The notes below the pieces were generated by a model that made no database searches, was not told the origin of the DNA, and saw nothing but the letters and a program-made list of their open reading frames with translations. From Bacteroidales bacterium (GTDB taxonomy: Bacteria > Bacteroidota > Bacteroidia > Bacteroidales > F082), in the NCBI GenBank assembly GCA_024400305.1, contig JAKSMX010000003.1:1-64000 (forward strand): a DNA stretch of 64,000 nucleotides. The letters run 5' to 3'. Positions 52,003 through 60,075 of this stretch are shown here, piece by piece; within the stretch, counting starts at the first letter, position 1, and each line of letters starts with the position of its first letter. Position numbers and translations under genes: made by a program.

Positions 52003-52542
52003 ATGCCAGCAAAAATCAGATTACAGAGACATGGTAAAAAGGGACAGCCTTTCTATCACATTGTAATTGCAGACGGTCGCGCACCGCGTGATGGTAGATT
52101 TATCGAAAAAATCGGAACTTACAATCCGGTTGCAAATCCAGCTGAGATCAGTCTTAATTTCGACAAGGCTCTTGATTGGTTAAACAAGGGCGCTCAGCCA
52201 ACAGACACTGTCCGTTCAATCCTTTCGCACAAAGGCGTTTTGCTCAAGAAACACCTTCTCGTCGGTGTAAAGAAAGGCGCATTGACAGCTAAACAGGCGG
52301 AAGTCAAATTCCAGGCATGGATGAAAGAAAAAGAGGCCAAGGCAGCAAACGACAACAAGATTTCAGCGGAAAAGAAGAAAGCTGACATGAAAGTCAGACT
52401 CGAAGCTGAAAGCAAAGTCAACGCAGCACGCGCTGAAGTGATCGCCCAGAAGAAGGCCGAACTCGCAGCAAAGGCGGCGGAAGAAGCAGCGGCAAAGGCA
52501 GCAGAAGCGGCAGCTACAGAGGAGCCGGCAGCCGAAGCCTAA
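52003..52542 (+). CDS. rpsP: 30S ribosomal protein S16 with C-terminal Ala/Lys/Glu extension
   Basis: 179 residues; the conserved S16 core is residues 1-82 ([39 protein letters not shown]). Residues 83-179 add a charged helical region ([34 protein letters not shown]) and an Ala-rich end ([22 protein letters not shown]). Long S16 tails are common in Bacteroidota and probably lie on the ribosome surface. S16 helps assemble the central part of 16S rRNA. The gene stands alone with a promoter, a hairpin leader and a strong terminator, without the usual rimM-trmD-rplS neighbours. Confidence 0.95.
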   Translation: MPAKIRLQRHGKKGQPFYHIVIADGRAPRDGRFIEKIGTYNPVANPAEISLNFDKALDWLNKGAQPTDTVRSILSHKGVLLKKHLLVGVKKGALTAKQAEVKFQAWMKEKEAKAANDNKISAEKKKADMKVRLEAESKVNAARAEVIAQKKAELAAKAAEEAAAKAAEAAATEEPAAEA

Positions 52543-52565
52543 GACATTCTTATCTTGAAAGAGGA

Positions 52566-52599
52566 CAGGAAGGAAACAGAGTTTTCTTCCTGTTTTTTT
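52566..52599 (+). terminator. Intrinsic terminator after rpsP
   Basis: CAGGAAG (52566-52572) pairs with CTTCCTG (52586-52592), with a further AAAC/GTTT inner stem, followed by seven T residues. Confidence 0.85.
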
Positions 52600-52656
52600 G
52601 TTTCTTTAAATCCAAAAATTTATTTACAATTTTTTGTGTGTATTTGACAATTTTTG

Positions 52657-52665
52657 TATTTTTGC
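52657..52665 (+). promoter_or_regulatory. -7 promoter element for the structured RNA / XRE gene
   Basis: TATTTTTGC with TTTGAC at 52643-52648 as the -33 element, a close match to the Bacteroidota consensus; the transcript would start near 52671. Confidence 0.7.
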
Positions 52666-52734
52666 ACACGAAAAAAAAGAAAACAAGGAACAATTAAACT
52701 GTAATAAAAGACACATAATAAAAGCATAAAGCTG

Positions 52735-52895
52735 TATTCTTTCGACTCTGGAAGTTTGGCCACTAATAGAGGTGTTTGTAGAAAGAATAAGTTCGATGCT
52801 CACGCTCAAAGCGTGAGCCTAACTTAATCGCTACAAACAAGGCCCTGGCCAAACGCCTCAGAGTGGTGAGTTGAAGTTAAGTTTCACGCTTTTTT
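52735..52895 (+). ncRNA. Long structured RNA (6S-like rod or attenuator) before the XRE gene
   Basis: Fold A is a rod with internal loops: 52745-52750/52859-52864 (6 pairs), 52754-52762/52846-52854 (9), an 11 + 7 base bubble, 52774-52781/52831-52838 (8), 52788-52793/52821-52826 (6) and 52798-52806/52810-52818 (9, loop CAA). Fold B pairs AGCGTGA (52810-52816) plus AACTTAA (52821-52827) with the uninterrupted strand 52877-52890 and ends in six T residues (52890-52895), a terminator. A third helix, TATTCTTTC (52735-52743) with GAAAGAATA (52781-52789), excludes parts of fold A. A rod with a central bubble resembles 6S RNA; two exclusive folds before a coding gene resemble an attenuator. Confidence 0.6.
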
Positions 52896-52914
52896 ATGTC
52901 CAAAACCATTAGAA

Positions 52915-53151
52915 ATGGAATATAACATCGGACAGGCAGTCACAGACTATTTGAGGGAAAACAAAATAAGGCAGGTAATGTTGGCCCAGATGCTAAATTA
53001 TGATCCGGGCAACTTGAGCCGCCTGTTAAGAAAAAACAGCATGAGCCTTGACATGATCGTAAAAATATCGGTTGCGCTCAAGTACAATTTTCTACGTGAA
53101 GTTTCATGCAAGCTCACCGAGGAGATTTCGAAGGCGGAACATGATTCTTGA
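52915..53151 (+). CDS. Small XRE/Cro-like helix-turn-helix protein
   Basis: 78 residues. The whole protein is a five-helix lambda-repressor type domain: IGQAVTDYLRENKIRQVMLAQMLNYDPGNLSRLLRKNSMSLDMIVKISVALKYN, with the helix-turn-helix at about residues 20-42 and a short basic/acidic C-tail (KLTEEISKAEHDS). It has no second domain, so it probably binds DNA as a dimer, or acts as an antitoxin-like regulator. It starts 20 bases after the T-run of the structured RNA and ends six bases before the convergent YolD-like stop codon. A regulatory link to the polymerase pair next to it is an inference from position alone. Confidence 0.85.
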   Translation: MEYNIGQAVTDYLRENKIRQVMLAQMLNYDPGNLSRLLRKNSMSLDMIVKISVALKYNFLREVSCKLTEEISKAEHDS

Positions 53152-53157
53152 TCTGTT

Positions 53158-53370
53158 TCATGAACTTTCATCGGCGGCATCGACGTTGAAACTGTCAACA
53201 TGTTGCTGTTCGGTTTGCCTGATTGCGTCCCCGTGACCGTTGAGGGCGGCGAACGGTGCGAACTGCGCGGCGCGGGCGAGCATCGACATGCGCGGATGCG
53301 CCGACGAGACGTGATGCGGCAGGTCGATGATGTCGGAATAGTCGTTTTCGGTGATGTTTTTTTCGTTCAT
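53158..53370 (-). CDS. YolD-like protein
   Basis: 70 residues. The segment DLPHHVSSAHPRMSMLARAAQFAPFAALNGHGDAIRQTEQ holds the HPRMSxxxRAAQFAPFAAL signature of the YolD-like family that accompanies UvrX/YqjW-type Y-family polymerases in Firmicutes and some Bacteroidota. It is thought to be a UmuD-like accessory factor, although without the protease domain of UmuD. The ATG overlaps the polymerase stop by four bases (ATGA), so both are translated from one message. The high Ala, His and Arg content and G+C-rich codons differ from nearby genes and suggest transfer. Confidence 0.85.
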   Translation of the reverse strand: MNEKNITENDYSDIIDLPHHVSSAHPRMSMLARAAQFAPFAALNGHGDAIRQTEQQHVDSFNVDAADESS

Positions 53371-54878
53371 GCCTTGTGCCCTCCAATCTGGTTGTTGCGT
53401 TCGATGGCCGTCGCTCCATCTTCAAAATTGATGCCTTTGAGAATGGCGTTCTTTCCGAATCTCTTCTTCAACTCGATAATGGTCTCCTGCATCTTATGCT
53501 CTTTTGCGAGAGTCTCCTCCTCCACCATGTTTTTCCTTTCCAATTCGTCAAAATCCGTGAAAAGGTCGATGTTTGCAGATGCAGCCCTGCGGTCGGCTTT
53601 TGACTCGTCAGTGACATGGTTCGCCGTCACGTTGATGTATCTGACCAACAGATCTTGATTAATGATTTTGTCGTAAAGACTCATCGTCGCGTCGATGATG
53701 AGCCGCGATGATGAAGTCTGACGGTCGAGGTTCACGGTGCCGTGCGCGTGCTTCGGTGTCCTACGGCCATAGCGGTCAATTGTGGTTTCACCATTGAATT
53801 TGGCACGAATATTGGGATTTGCAAGAGATTCGGCATCGTAACTTATAGTGAGGACAATCTGGTCGGCGACAAGGTGTTTTTCAACCAAGTTCAACGCAAT
53901 TGCATCGGTCATTTCCTGAACGACGACACGGGCTTTCCGGGTGTCGTAAGCGCACGACAGAACCTGTCCGCTGCTGATGGAATTGGTTTCCGGCTTGTAC
54001 TTTTTGATACAATCAATGGTACACGGCTCCCAGCCCCAGGCGTGGTCGATAATCAGTTCCGCATTGATACCGAATATCTTGTATAACATCTCCTCATCAT
54101 TGACCGACTGGCGTGCGACGTCGCCCATCGTGTGCATTCCGTAATATTCGAGCTTCTGCGCTATTCCCCGTCCGATTCGCCAGAAATCAGTCAACGGACG
54201 ATGACTCCAGAGTTGCTTCCTGTACGACATCTCGTCAAGTTCGGCGATACGTACTCCGTCGGCATCAGGTGGCAAATGTTTTGCAACGATGTCCATGGCT
54301 ATTTTGCAAAGATACAGATTCGTGCCGACCCCCGCCGTCGCAGTGATTCCGGTGGTATTCAGAACATCGCGGATCATCGTCATGGCGAGCTGGTGTGCGG
54401 TCATTTTATGAAGCGCGAGATAATCGGTCGCGTCGATGAAAACCTCGTCTATTGAATATACGTGGATGTCATCGGCGCTAATGTATTTCAGGTAAACGTT
54501 GTAAATACGTGTGCTGTACTGAATATAGTATGCCATCCGCGGCGGAGCGACGATGTAGTCAACTGCAAGGGTCGGATTCTTTTTTAGTTCGATGTCGGAA
54601 ACGGATTTTCCCGTCAATTTCCTGTACGGCGCTTCGAGCTTCCTGCCGTAATTGACGTAATCGACACGCTGTATGACTTCAAAAAGCCGCGGTCTTCCCG
54701 GTATCCCGTAAGACTTCAGCGACGGCGAGACCGCAAGGCAGATCGTTTTCTCGGTTCTGCTCTTATCTGCGACCACAAGATTGGTCGTCAACGGGTTAAG
54801 TCCTCGCTCGACGCACTCAACGGAGGCGTAGAACGACTTGAGGTCAATGGCGATATATGTGCGAGAATCCGATTCCAA
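53367..54878 (-). CDS. Y-family DNA polymerase (UvrX/UmuC-like)
   Basis: 503 residues. Palm motifs are AIDLKSFYASVEC near residue 10, with the catalytic Asp, and VYSIDEVFIDAT near residue 142 with the second acidic pair. TATAGVGTNLYLCKIAMD near 177 and FWRIGRGIAQKLEYYG near 225 belong to the fingers and helix-hairpin-helix. The C-terminal region (little finger and a Lys/Glu coiled end) carries SPbeta UvrX/YqjW features rather than DinB, and there is no RecA/beta-clamp tail that I can be sure of. It copies past DNA damage with low fidelity. It has its own promoter and is joined to the YolD-like gene. No LexA-type box was recognised. Confidence 0.9.
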   Translation of the reverse strand: MESDSRTYIAIDLKSFYASVECVERGLNPLTTNLVVADKSRTEKTICLAVSPSLKSYGIPGRPRLFEVIQRVDYVNYGRKLEAPYRKLTGKSVSDIELKKNPTLAVDYIVAPPRMAYYIQYSTRIYNVYLKYISADDIHVYSIDEVFIDATDYLALHKMTAHQLAMTMIRDVLNTTGITATAGVGTNLYLCKIAMDIVAKHLPPDADGVRIAELDEMSYRKQLWSHRPLTDFWRIGRGIAQKLEYYGMHTMGDVARQSVNDEEMLYKIFGINAELIIDHAWGWEPCTIDCIKKYKPETNSISSGQVLSCAYDTRKARVVVQEMTDAIALNLVEKHLVADQIVLTISYDAESLANPNIRAKFNGETTIDRYGRRTPKHAHGTVNLDRQTSSSRLIIDATMSLYDKIINQDLLVRYINVTANHVTDESKADRRAASANIDLFTDFDELERKNMVEEETLAKEHKMQETIIELKKRFGKNAILKGINFEDGATAIERNNQIGGHKA

Positions 54879-54896
54879 CGTTTAAAAAATTTTGTC

Positions 54897-54905
54897 GCAA
54901 AAATA
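54897..54905 (-). promoter_or_regulatory. -7 promoter element for the Y-family polymerase operon
   Basis: The minus strand reads TATTTTTGC, 19 bases before the ATG. Confidence 0.65.
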
Positions 54906-55227
54906 AAGATTTTTTCCGAGATTTATCGGAATATACATTTGTATTATTTTGAAAACTTCACAATGAAAAATGCCTTTTACATTAAAAAAATCGATTTCAA
55001 TCTGCAAAAAAATAAAAAAAACAGTTTTACCATAATATGCAAAAAAAAATGATTTTCAGACGGGAAAAGCGTAATTTTACAAAATCAAAGCCACGGAAAA
55101 ACATAAGATCCGCTGCCATTTCATCAGACACAAACAAACAAAAAAGCCATAATCTCATTATGTATCAATCAGATAATTAAGCACTTTTTTATTTGCTAAA
55201 TTATGGCGAACGCCTGAAAAAAAGGTC

Positions 55228-55236
55228 TATCTTTGC
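55228..55236 (+). promoter_or_regulatory. -7 promoter element for the YitT gene
   Basis: TATCTTTGC, about 42 bases before the ATG at 55278. Confidence 0.65.
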
Positions 55237-55277
55237 AACTTGAAAAATTTTGAAGAAAAATAGTAAATTTTAACATA

Positions 55278-56291
55278 ATGAACACAAAAAGCATCATCAG
55301 TTATCTCGCGACAAAGAAGTTCTGGACGGAGTTGCTGCTCATGACAGTCGGAATGGTTTTCATAGCAATCTGTGTCTATTATTTTCTTGTTCCAAGTCGT
55401 CTAATCGTCGGCACGATATCGGGTTTGTCCATTGTCCTTGCGGAAGTCTCCGAGCAACTGTTCGGCGTCAAACTCGAAGTCTCGGCCATGATTTTCATCA
55501 TCAATGCGATTCTTTTGGTTCTCGCGTATTTCCTCATCGGAAAGGAGTTCGGGATAAAGACGGTATATACCGCTCTCATCCTCGGACCTTTCACGGCATT
55601 GTTCGAGAAGTATCTCCCTTATCAGAAAGCCATCACTCTACTTTATGGCGAAAAAAGTGCCTACTACGACGCTTCGACAGGCGGCTGGTCGTTGGAGAAA
55701 CTGCAGGACGGCTTCACGACACTTATGGGCGACCCTTGGTTTGACCTCTGCTGCTTCGTTCTCATCCTCAGCATCACGCAGGCTATCTTATTCAAAATCA
55801 ACGCCTCGACGGGTGGTCTCGACATCCTCGCGAAGATTGTGAACAAATATCTTCACTTCGACATCGGCGTGTCCGTGACAGTGGCCGGCACCATCATCTG
55901 CTGCACCGCTTTCGCAATCAACCCGTTCAACATAGTGGTCATCGGTCTCATCGGCACATGGATCAACGGGCTTGTGGTTGACTACTTCACGGCGGGTCTG
56001 AACAACAAGAAACGCGTATGCATCATCTCACCACAATACCGTCACATTCAGGATTATATCATCAAAGAACTTCACCGCGGCGTGACGATTTACGAGGTCA
56101 CCGGCGGTTACAGCAATGAAAGGAAGGTTGAGATTGAAACACTTCTCACCAAAGACGAGTTCTCACAGCTGATGAACCACATCAACGAGAACAGCATCAG
56201 CGCCTTCACGACAGCAGGAAACGTCAGCGAGGTTTACGGTCTCTGGTCGAACAACAAGAAAAGCACGAAACATGGAAGAGCAAGACTCTAA
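55278..56291 (+). CDS. YitT family membrane protein (DUF161 and DUF2179)
   Basis: 337 residues. Five membrane helices occupy residues 15-240, with TVGMVFIAICVYYFLVPSRLIVGTISGLSIVLAE near the start and INASTGGLDILAKIVNKY near 173, the family signature of YitT proteins. The C-terminal DUF2179 domain (ISPQYRHIQDYIIKELHRGVTIYEVTGGYSNERKVEIETLLTKDEFSQL) is a ferredoxin-like fold that may bind a nucleotide or metal. A 55-residue loop (100-160) is longer than in Bacillus relatives. Transport substrate is unknown. It is followed by a bidirectional terminator. Confidence 0.92.
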   Translation: MNTKSIISYLATKKFWTELLLMTVGMVFIAICVYYFLVPSRLIVGTISGLSIVLAEVSEQLFGVKLEVSAMIFIINAILLVLAYFLIGKEFGIKTVYTALILGPFTALFEKYLPYQKAITLLYGEKSAYYDASTGGWSLEKLQDGFTTLMGDPWFDLCCFVLILSITQAILFKINASTGGLDILAKIVNKYLHFDIGVSVTVAGTIICCTAFAINPFNIVVIGLIGTWINGLVVDYFTAGLNNKKRVCIISPQYRHIQDYIIKELHRGVTIYEVTGGYSNERKVEIETLLTKDEFSQLMNHINENSISAFTTAGNVSEVYGLWSNNKKSTKHGRARL

Positions 56292-56327
56292 TCCGCATAA
56301 ATGATTTAAAACACGACAGTACAAAAG

Positions 56328-56360
56328 ATGAGGCTTTTACTATAAAAAAGCCTCATTTTT
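56328..56360 (+). terminator. Intrinsic terminator after the YitT gene
   Basis: ATGAGGCTTTT (56328-56338) pairs with AAAAGCCTCAT (56346-56356), 11 perfect pairs, then T residues; A residues on the other side make it usable from both strands. Confidence 0.85.
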
Positions 56361-56504
56361 AATTGCTTTAGTGCGGTGAGACTTGATGAAAAATAAACGA
56401 GGAGTGTTTTGTATAGAATTTATTGCAAATCAAGTTGTTTGATGTTTTTCTTATATGAAATTGTGTGCCTTTCTTTATTATGGGGCATGTATTCTTTTTC
56501 AATT

Positions 56505-56627
56505 TCAGTCTTCTTCGTCACGCCGATAGAACTCAATCTCAACGAGATTAAATTCTTTGCCGCCTGACTTAATGCAATAATTTGACATCAGTTCTAAAGC
56601 CAGATTTTTCAGTTCATAATCTTCCAT
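56505..56627 (-). CDS. Possible 40-residue protein or gene remnant
   Basis: An ATG at 56627 opens a 40-codon frame ending in TGA: MEDYELKNLALELMSNYCI, then KSGGKEFNLVEIEFYRRDEED. The composition is protein-like and the AGATAAAATACCG before the ATG has a weak ribosome-binding site. The end pattern (GGKEFNLVEIEFY) resembles the first strand of larger proteins with a G.xF.xxEIEFY motif, so it may be the truncated N-terminus of a lost gene rather than a functional peptide. No promoter is evident. It lies in a 489-base gap between convergent genes, where decay remnants are commonly found. Confidence 0.35.
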   Translation of the reverse strand: MEDYELKNLALELMSNYCIKSGGKEFNLVEIEFYRRDEED

Positions 56628-56638
56628 CGGTATTTTAT

Positions 56639-56756
56639 CTTTAAGATTTCTCTGTAACTTAAGTTGCGTATATCATTGATCTTCAGCATATTTATGAGAC
56701 AAAACACAAAATGGCTAATATTCAATAACATACGCAACTTTATTACAGATTTAAAG
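56639..56756. repeat. Long imperfect inverted repeat (possible MITE or structured RNA)
   Basis: Three blocks pair in register: CTTTAA (56639-56644) with TTAAAG (56751-56756), CTGTAA (56652-56657) with TTACAG (56743-56748), and the perfect 11-mer AAGTTGCGTAT (56661-56671) with ATACGCAACTT (56730-56740), around a 58-base centre. No transposase is present. Confidence 0.6.
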
Positions 56757-56778
56757 TGAGCATGGAAAACCTCACTTT
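56753..56778 (-). terminator. Weak hairpin after the tricorn-like gene
   Basis: AAAGTGAG (56753-56760) pairs with CTCACTTT (56771-56778), two bases beyond the stop codon; the T-run on the minus strand is short, so termination may be partial. Confidence 0.45.
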
Positions 56779-56780
56779 TC

Positions 56781-59700
56781 TTACTTCACGTTCGTCTTAT
56801 CCGGATATTCCGGTATCGCGGGCTGCTGCGGCCAGCCTTTCATCTGCTCCATGATGACCTCGATGGCCTTGTCAAGCTGCGCGTCGATGCCGTTGAACTC
56901 GTCGTAAGGGTTGTTGTCGATGACGATGTCGGGGTCAACGCCGTGTCCTTCGATGATCCAGTTGCCGTCGGCGTCGAACGGAGCGAACTCCGGACGGTTC
57001 AGCGTGCCGCCGTCGATGAACGGCAGGCTGCCCCTGATGCCTACCACGCCGCCCCACGAGCGCGTGCCGATGGTCGTCCCGAGCTTGTAATGTTTGAACT
57101 GCCACGGGAACAGGTCACCGTCGGATGCCGAGTATTTGTTGAATATCAAGACTTTCGGGCCGTTCATCATCTGGAAAGGCTTTATCTCCGCGCCGCTGTT
57201 GCGTGTCATGGTGTACATCGCCACCTCACGGCGCAGACGCTCGATGATCATCGGGGAGACGTTGCCGCCGCCATTGCCGCGGTCGTCAATGATCAACGCT
57301 TTCTTGGTGAGCTGCGGATAGAAATACTTCACGAACTCGTTCAGTCCGTCAACGCCCATGTCGGGGATGTGGATGTAACCGACCTGCCCGTCGGTCGCCT
57401 CGCTGACCTTGCGGATGTTCTCCTGCACCATGTTGTAATAATATAAGGAGTTCTCGCTGCCTATCGGCTTCACCACCACGTCGCGTGCGCCGCTCTCCGA
57501 AGCCTCGCCGTTCAACGAGAGCATCACCGCCATGCCGACCTTGCCCACCAACGCCTCATAGATGTTCGTCATCTCTTTCGTGGAGACGCCGTCGATAGCC
57601 ACGATGTAGTCGCCTTCCTTTGCGTTGACACCGATCTCCGCCAACGGCGATGTCGTCGCCCTGTTCCAGCTCTCGCCTTTCAATATCTTGACAATCTGAT
57701 AGTAACCGCTGTCGTCGCGCCTTAGCTGTGCGCCGAGCAGACCTTGTCTGATACGGTCGGCCTCCACCCTGTCGCCGCCGCCTGTATAAGCGTGTCCGAT
57801 GTTGAGTTCACCGATCATCTCACCAATGAGATAGTTGACGTCGTTGCGGTCGCCGCAGTACGGGATCAAAACCGCATATTTCTCGTAAATCGCCGGCCAG
57901 TCGTTGCCGTGCATGTTCGGCGCATAGAAGAAATCGCGCATCTGACGCCACGCCTCACGGTAAATCTGCGCCCATTCCTCGTGGAGGTTCACCCATTTCT
58001 TCATGCCGGAGAGGTCTGCGCCTTCTTCAGGAAGTTTCGTCTCACCTTTCGGTGCGTTTATCAATGAGTATTTCCCGCGGTTCATGACAACCATCTTTGA
58101 GCCGTCAGGCAACAGGTCATAACCGATGTTTTTGCAGATTTTCTTGGCTTCCTTTCCGTTCATGTCGAAATAATACAGGCCGTTGTTGTCGCCCCAGGCG
58201 CAGAAATAAACGCCGTTTTCAACAGCCTTCACATTGTAATAATATGCGGTCTTAAGTCCTGGAAGCGGAATAACTCTGTCGATAATTCCTTCAAAATCAA
58301 TGTTTATCGACTTTGCATCATCAGCCTTGGATTCGTCTTTCTTGTTTGATTTCTTCTTCGATTCTTTCGTTTCATTTGCTTCAGATTTCTCAACTTTCAC
58401 CTCGTCATTTTCCGTAAGGAACGGCGACGGCGTGTCTTTCTGCAAGGTGACGAAATAGACGCGTGCCATCTCCTGATATGCGTGATTCCATTCGGTGTTG
58501 CTGTAAATCGGGTTGAAGTCACGTTCCGAAACAAAATACAGATACTTGCCGTTCTTGTCGAAGGCCGGACTTGATGAGTTGAACCATGTGTCGGTGACAG
58601 GTTCAGTCTTTTGTGTATCAATGTTATAGACAAAAATCTGACTGAACTCCGAAATCTTCCTGTCGGAATAAGCCACCCACTTGCTGTCGGGTGAAATAGT
58701 GTAATCACCGATTTCGCCGGCCTCGCTTCTCGCAATCTCGGTGATTTTCTTTGAAGCGACATCAATCATCATAAGGCGGTTCTCCTTGTCATACCAGAAG
58801 ATTTTCTTGCTGTCGGGCGACCATTTGGGAGAATATTTATAAGTCAGTGAGACGGTTTCAGGTGACGTGAGTTGTATTGCTTCTTCCCTACCGTCTTGAT
58901 TCTGAATGAAAAGTTCATCGTTGCCGGTTCTGTCGGAGATGTAAGCGATGTATTTCCCGTCGGGTGACCAAACCGCATTGCGGTCGTGCGTGCCGTCCGA
59001 TTTCGTGAGATTACGAGTGATGCCCGACTCGAACGGCACCGTCCAGATGTCGCCGCGACCGCTGACGACGAGACGTTTGCCGTCGGGAGAGACATTGACG
59101 GAAGTGATGTTCTTCGATGCATCGACATATTTGGTTCTTGAAGTGATGCCGTCGTTCTTGATTTGGACAGGAATAGCGTGTATCGAATTGTCTTTCAAAC
59201 TCATGCGGAACAGTTCTCCGCCGTTTTCAAAGATGATGTCGTTGTCGCCGAGCGACGGGAATTTCACATCGTAATAGGTGTAGTCAGTCACTTTTTCGGT
59301 CTTCTGCGTCGCGACGTCGTAGCAGAAGATGTTCATTGTGCGGTCACGGTCGGAACAGAAATAAATCTTGTCGCCGGCCCACATCGGGAAGATGTCCTGC
59401 GAATCGTTGTTTGTGATGTTTTTGAGTTCTTTGGTGTTGAAATCGAAAATCCAGATGTCGTCGGCCATTCCGCCTTTATAGTATTTCCATGTGCGGAACT
59501 CACGCATGACGCGGTTGAACGCAATTTTCGTGCCATCCGGCGAATAGCTGATCCAACCTCCTTCATTGAATGGAAGTTGCTCGCTCAATCCGCCGTTTAC
59601 ATTCGCCACAAAAAGCTGGCCAACGAAGTCATCCCACGTAATTGCGCGTGTGCGATACACGATGTTTTCGTTGTCTTTCCATGTCATGACGATGTTGTTT

Positions 59701-60062
59701 GGTCCCATGCGGTCCGACAGATCATCACGGTCGAGTGTCGAAGTGTAAGTGAGACGTTGCGGCACGCCGCCTTGTGAAGGCATGACGTAAACCTCGGTGT
59801 TGCCGTCGTACTGACCAGTGAACGCGATGTTCTTCCCGTCGGGCGAGAAACGCGCGAAGATCTCGAAGCCGTCGGCGTCGTTTGTAAGTTGTTGAGCCAC
59901 ACCGCCTTTCGCATCGACGGTATAGATGTCACCGGCATAGCTGAACACGACCTGGTTGCCGTGAATCGCCGGAAAACGAAGCATCTTGGCCTCGTCCTGC
60001 GCCTGCATCGACAATGCGCCGAAAGCAAGCAACATACTGATAATCAAAGATTTTGTTTTCAT
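56781..60062 (-). CDS. Tricorn-type S41 family protease, exported
   Basis: 1093 residues. A signal peptide ends near residue 21 (LLAFGALSMQAQ). Residues 25-330 and 340-640 form two beta-propellers with repeated FSPDGKNIAFTG, YSPDGTKIAFNR, VSPDGKRLVVSG and WSPDGKYIAYIS units. A linker rich in Lys and Ser (about 550-590) precedes the core: a C1 helical region, a PDZ domain (YQIVKILKGESWNRATTSPLAEIGVNAKEGDYIVAIDGVS near 800) and the S41 catalytic part with LIIDDRGNGGGNVSPMI near 940, and NKYSASDGDLFPWQFKHY near 1000, where Ser-Asp is expected. It cuts peptides in the periplasm. It follows the helicase gene at 13 bases. Confidence 0.92.
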   Translation of the reverse strand: MKTKSLIISMLLAFGALSMQAQDEAKMLRFPAIHGNQVVFSYAGDIYTVDAKGGVAQQLTNDADGFEIFARFSPDGKNIAFTGQYDGNTEVYVMPSQGGVPQRLTYTSTLDRDDLSDRMGPNNIVMTWKDNENIVYRTRAITWDDFVGQLFVANVNGGLSEQLPFNEGGWISYSPDGTKIAFNRVMREFRTWKYYKGGMADDIWIFDFNTKELKNITNNDSQDIFPMWAGDKIYFCSDRDRTMNIFCYDVATQKTEKVTDYTYYDVKFPSLGDNDIIFENGGELFRMSLKDNSIHAIPVQIKNDGITSRTKYVDASKNITSVNVSPDGKRLVVSGRGDIWTVPFESGITRNLTKSDGTHDRNAVWSPDGKYIAYISDRTGNDELFIQNQDGREEAIQLTSPETVSLTYKYSPKWSPDSKKIFWYDKENRLMMIDVASKKITEIARSEAGEIGDYTISPDSKWVAYSDRKISEFSQIFVYNIDTQKTEPVTDTWFNSSSPAFDKNGKYLYFVSERDFNPIYSNTEWNHAYQEMARVYFVTLQKDTPSPFLTENDEVKVEKSEANETKESKKKSNKKDESKADDAKSINIDFEGIIDRVIPLPGLKTAYYYNVKAVENGVYFCAWGDNNGLYYFDMNGKEAKKICKNIGYDLLPDGSKMVVMNRGKYSLINAPKGETKLPEEGADLSGMKKWVNLHEEWAQIYREAWRQMRDFFYAPNMHGNDWPAIYEKYAVLIPYCGDRNDVNYLIGEMIGELNIGHAYTGGGDRVEADRIRQGLLGAQLRRDDSGYYQIVKILKGESWNRATTSPLAEIGVNAKEGDYIVAIDGVSTKEMTNIYEALVGKVGMAVMLSLNGEASESGARDVVVKPIGSENSLYYYNMVQENIRKVSEATDGQVGYIHIPDMGVDGLNEFVKYFYPQLTKKALIIDDRGNGGGNVSPMIIERLRREVAMYTMTRNSGAEIKPFQMMNGPKVLIFNKYSASDGDLFPWQFKHYKLGTTIGTRSWGGVVGIRGSLPFIDGGTLNRPEFAPFDADGNWIIEGHGVDPDIVIDNNPYDEFNGIDAQLDKAIEVIMEQMKGWPQQPAIPEYPDKTNVK

Positions 60063-60075
60063 ATTTTATTTAATT

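Larger units (their letters stand above)
54879..55277. other. Intergenic region between Y-family polymerase and YitT genes
   Basis: 399 A+T-rich bases between divergent genes. It holds the two promoters listed separately and an imperfect inverted repeat GCCATAAT (55146-55153) / ATTATGGC (55200-55207). A 29-codon frame at 54963 is mostly Lys and Asn and is not supported. I see no RNA gene. Confidence 0.5.

Noticed and set aside
54963-55052. 29-codon Lys/Asn-rich frame before the YitT gene
   Set aside because: Composition only reflects A+T-rich intergenic DNA; no conserved pattern or start context.
55146-55207. GCCATAAT/ATTATGGC inverted repeat as a transposon end
   Set aside because: Only eight pairs, 46 bases apart, in A+T-rich DNA; this can arise by chance.
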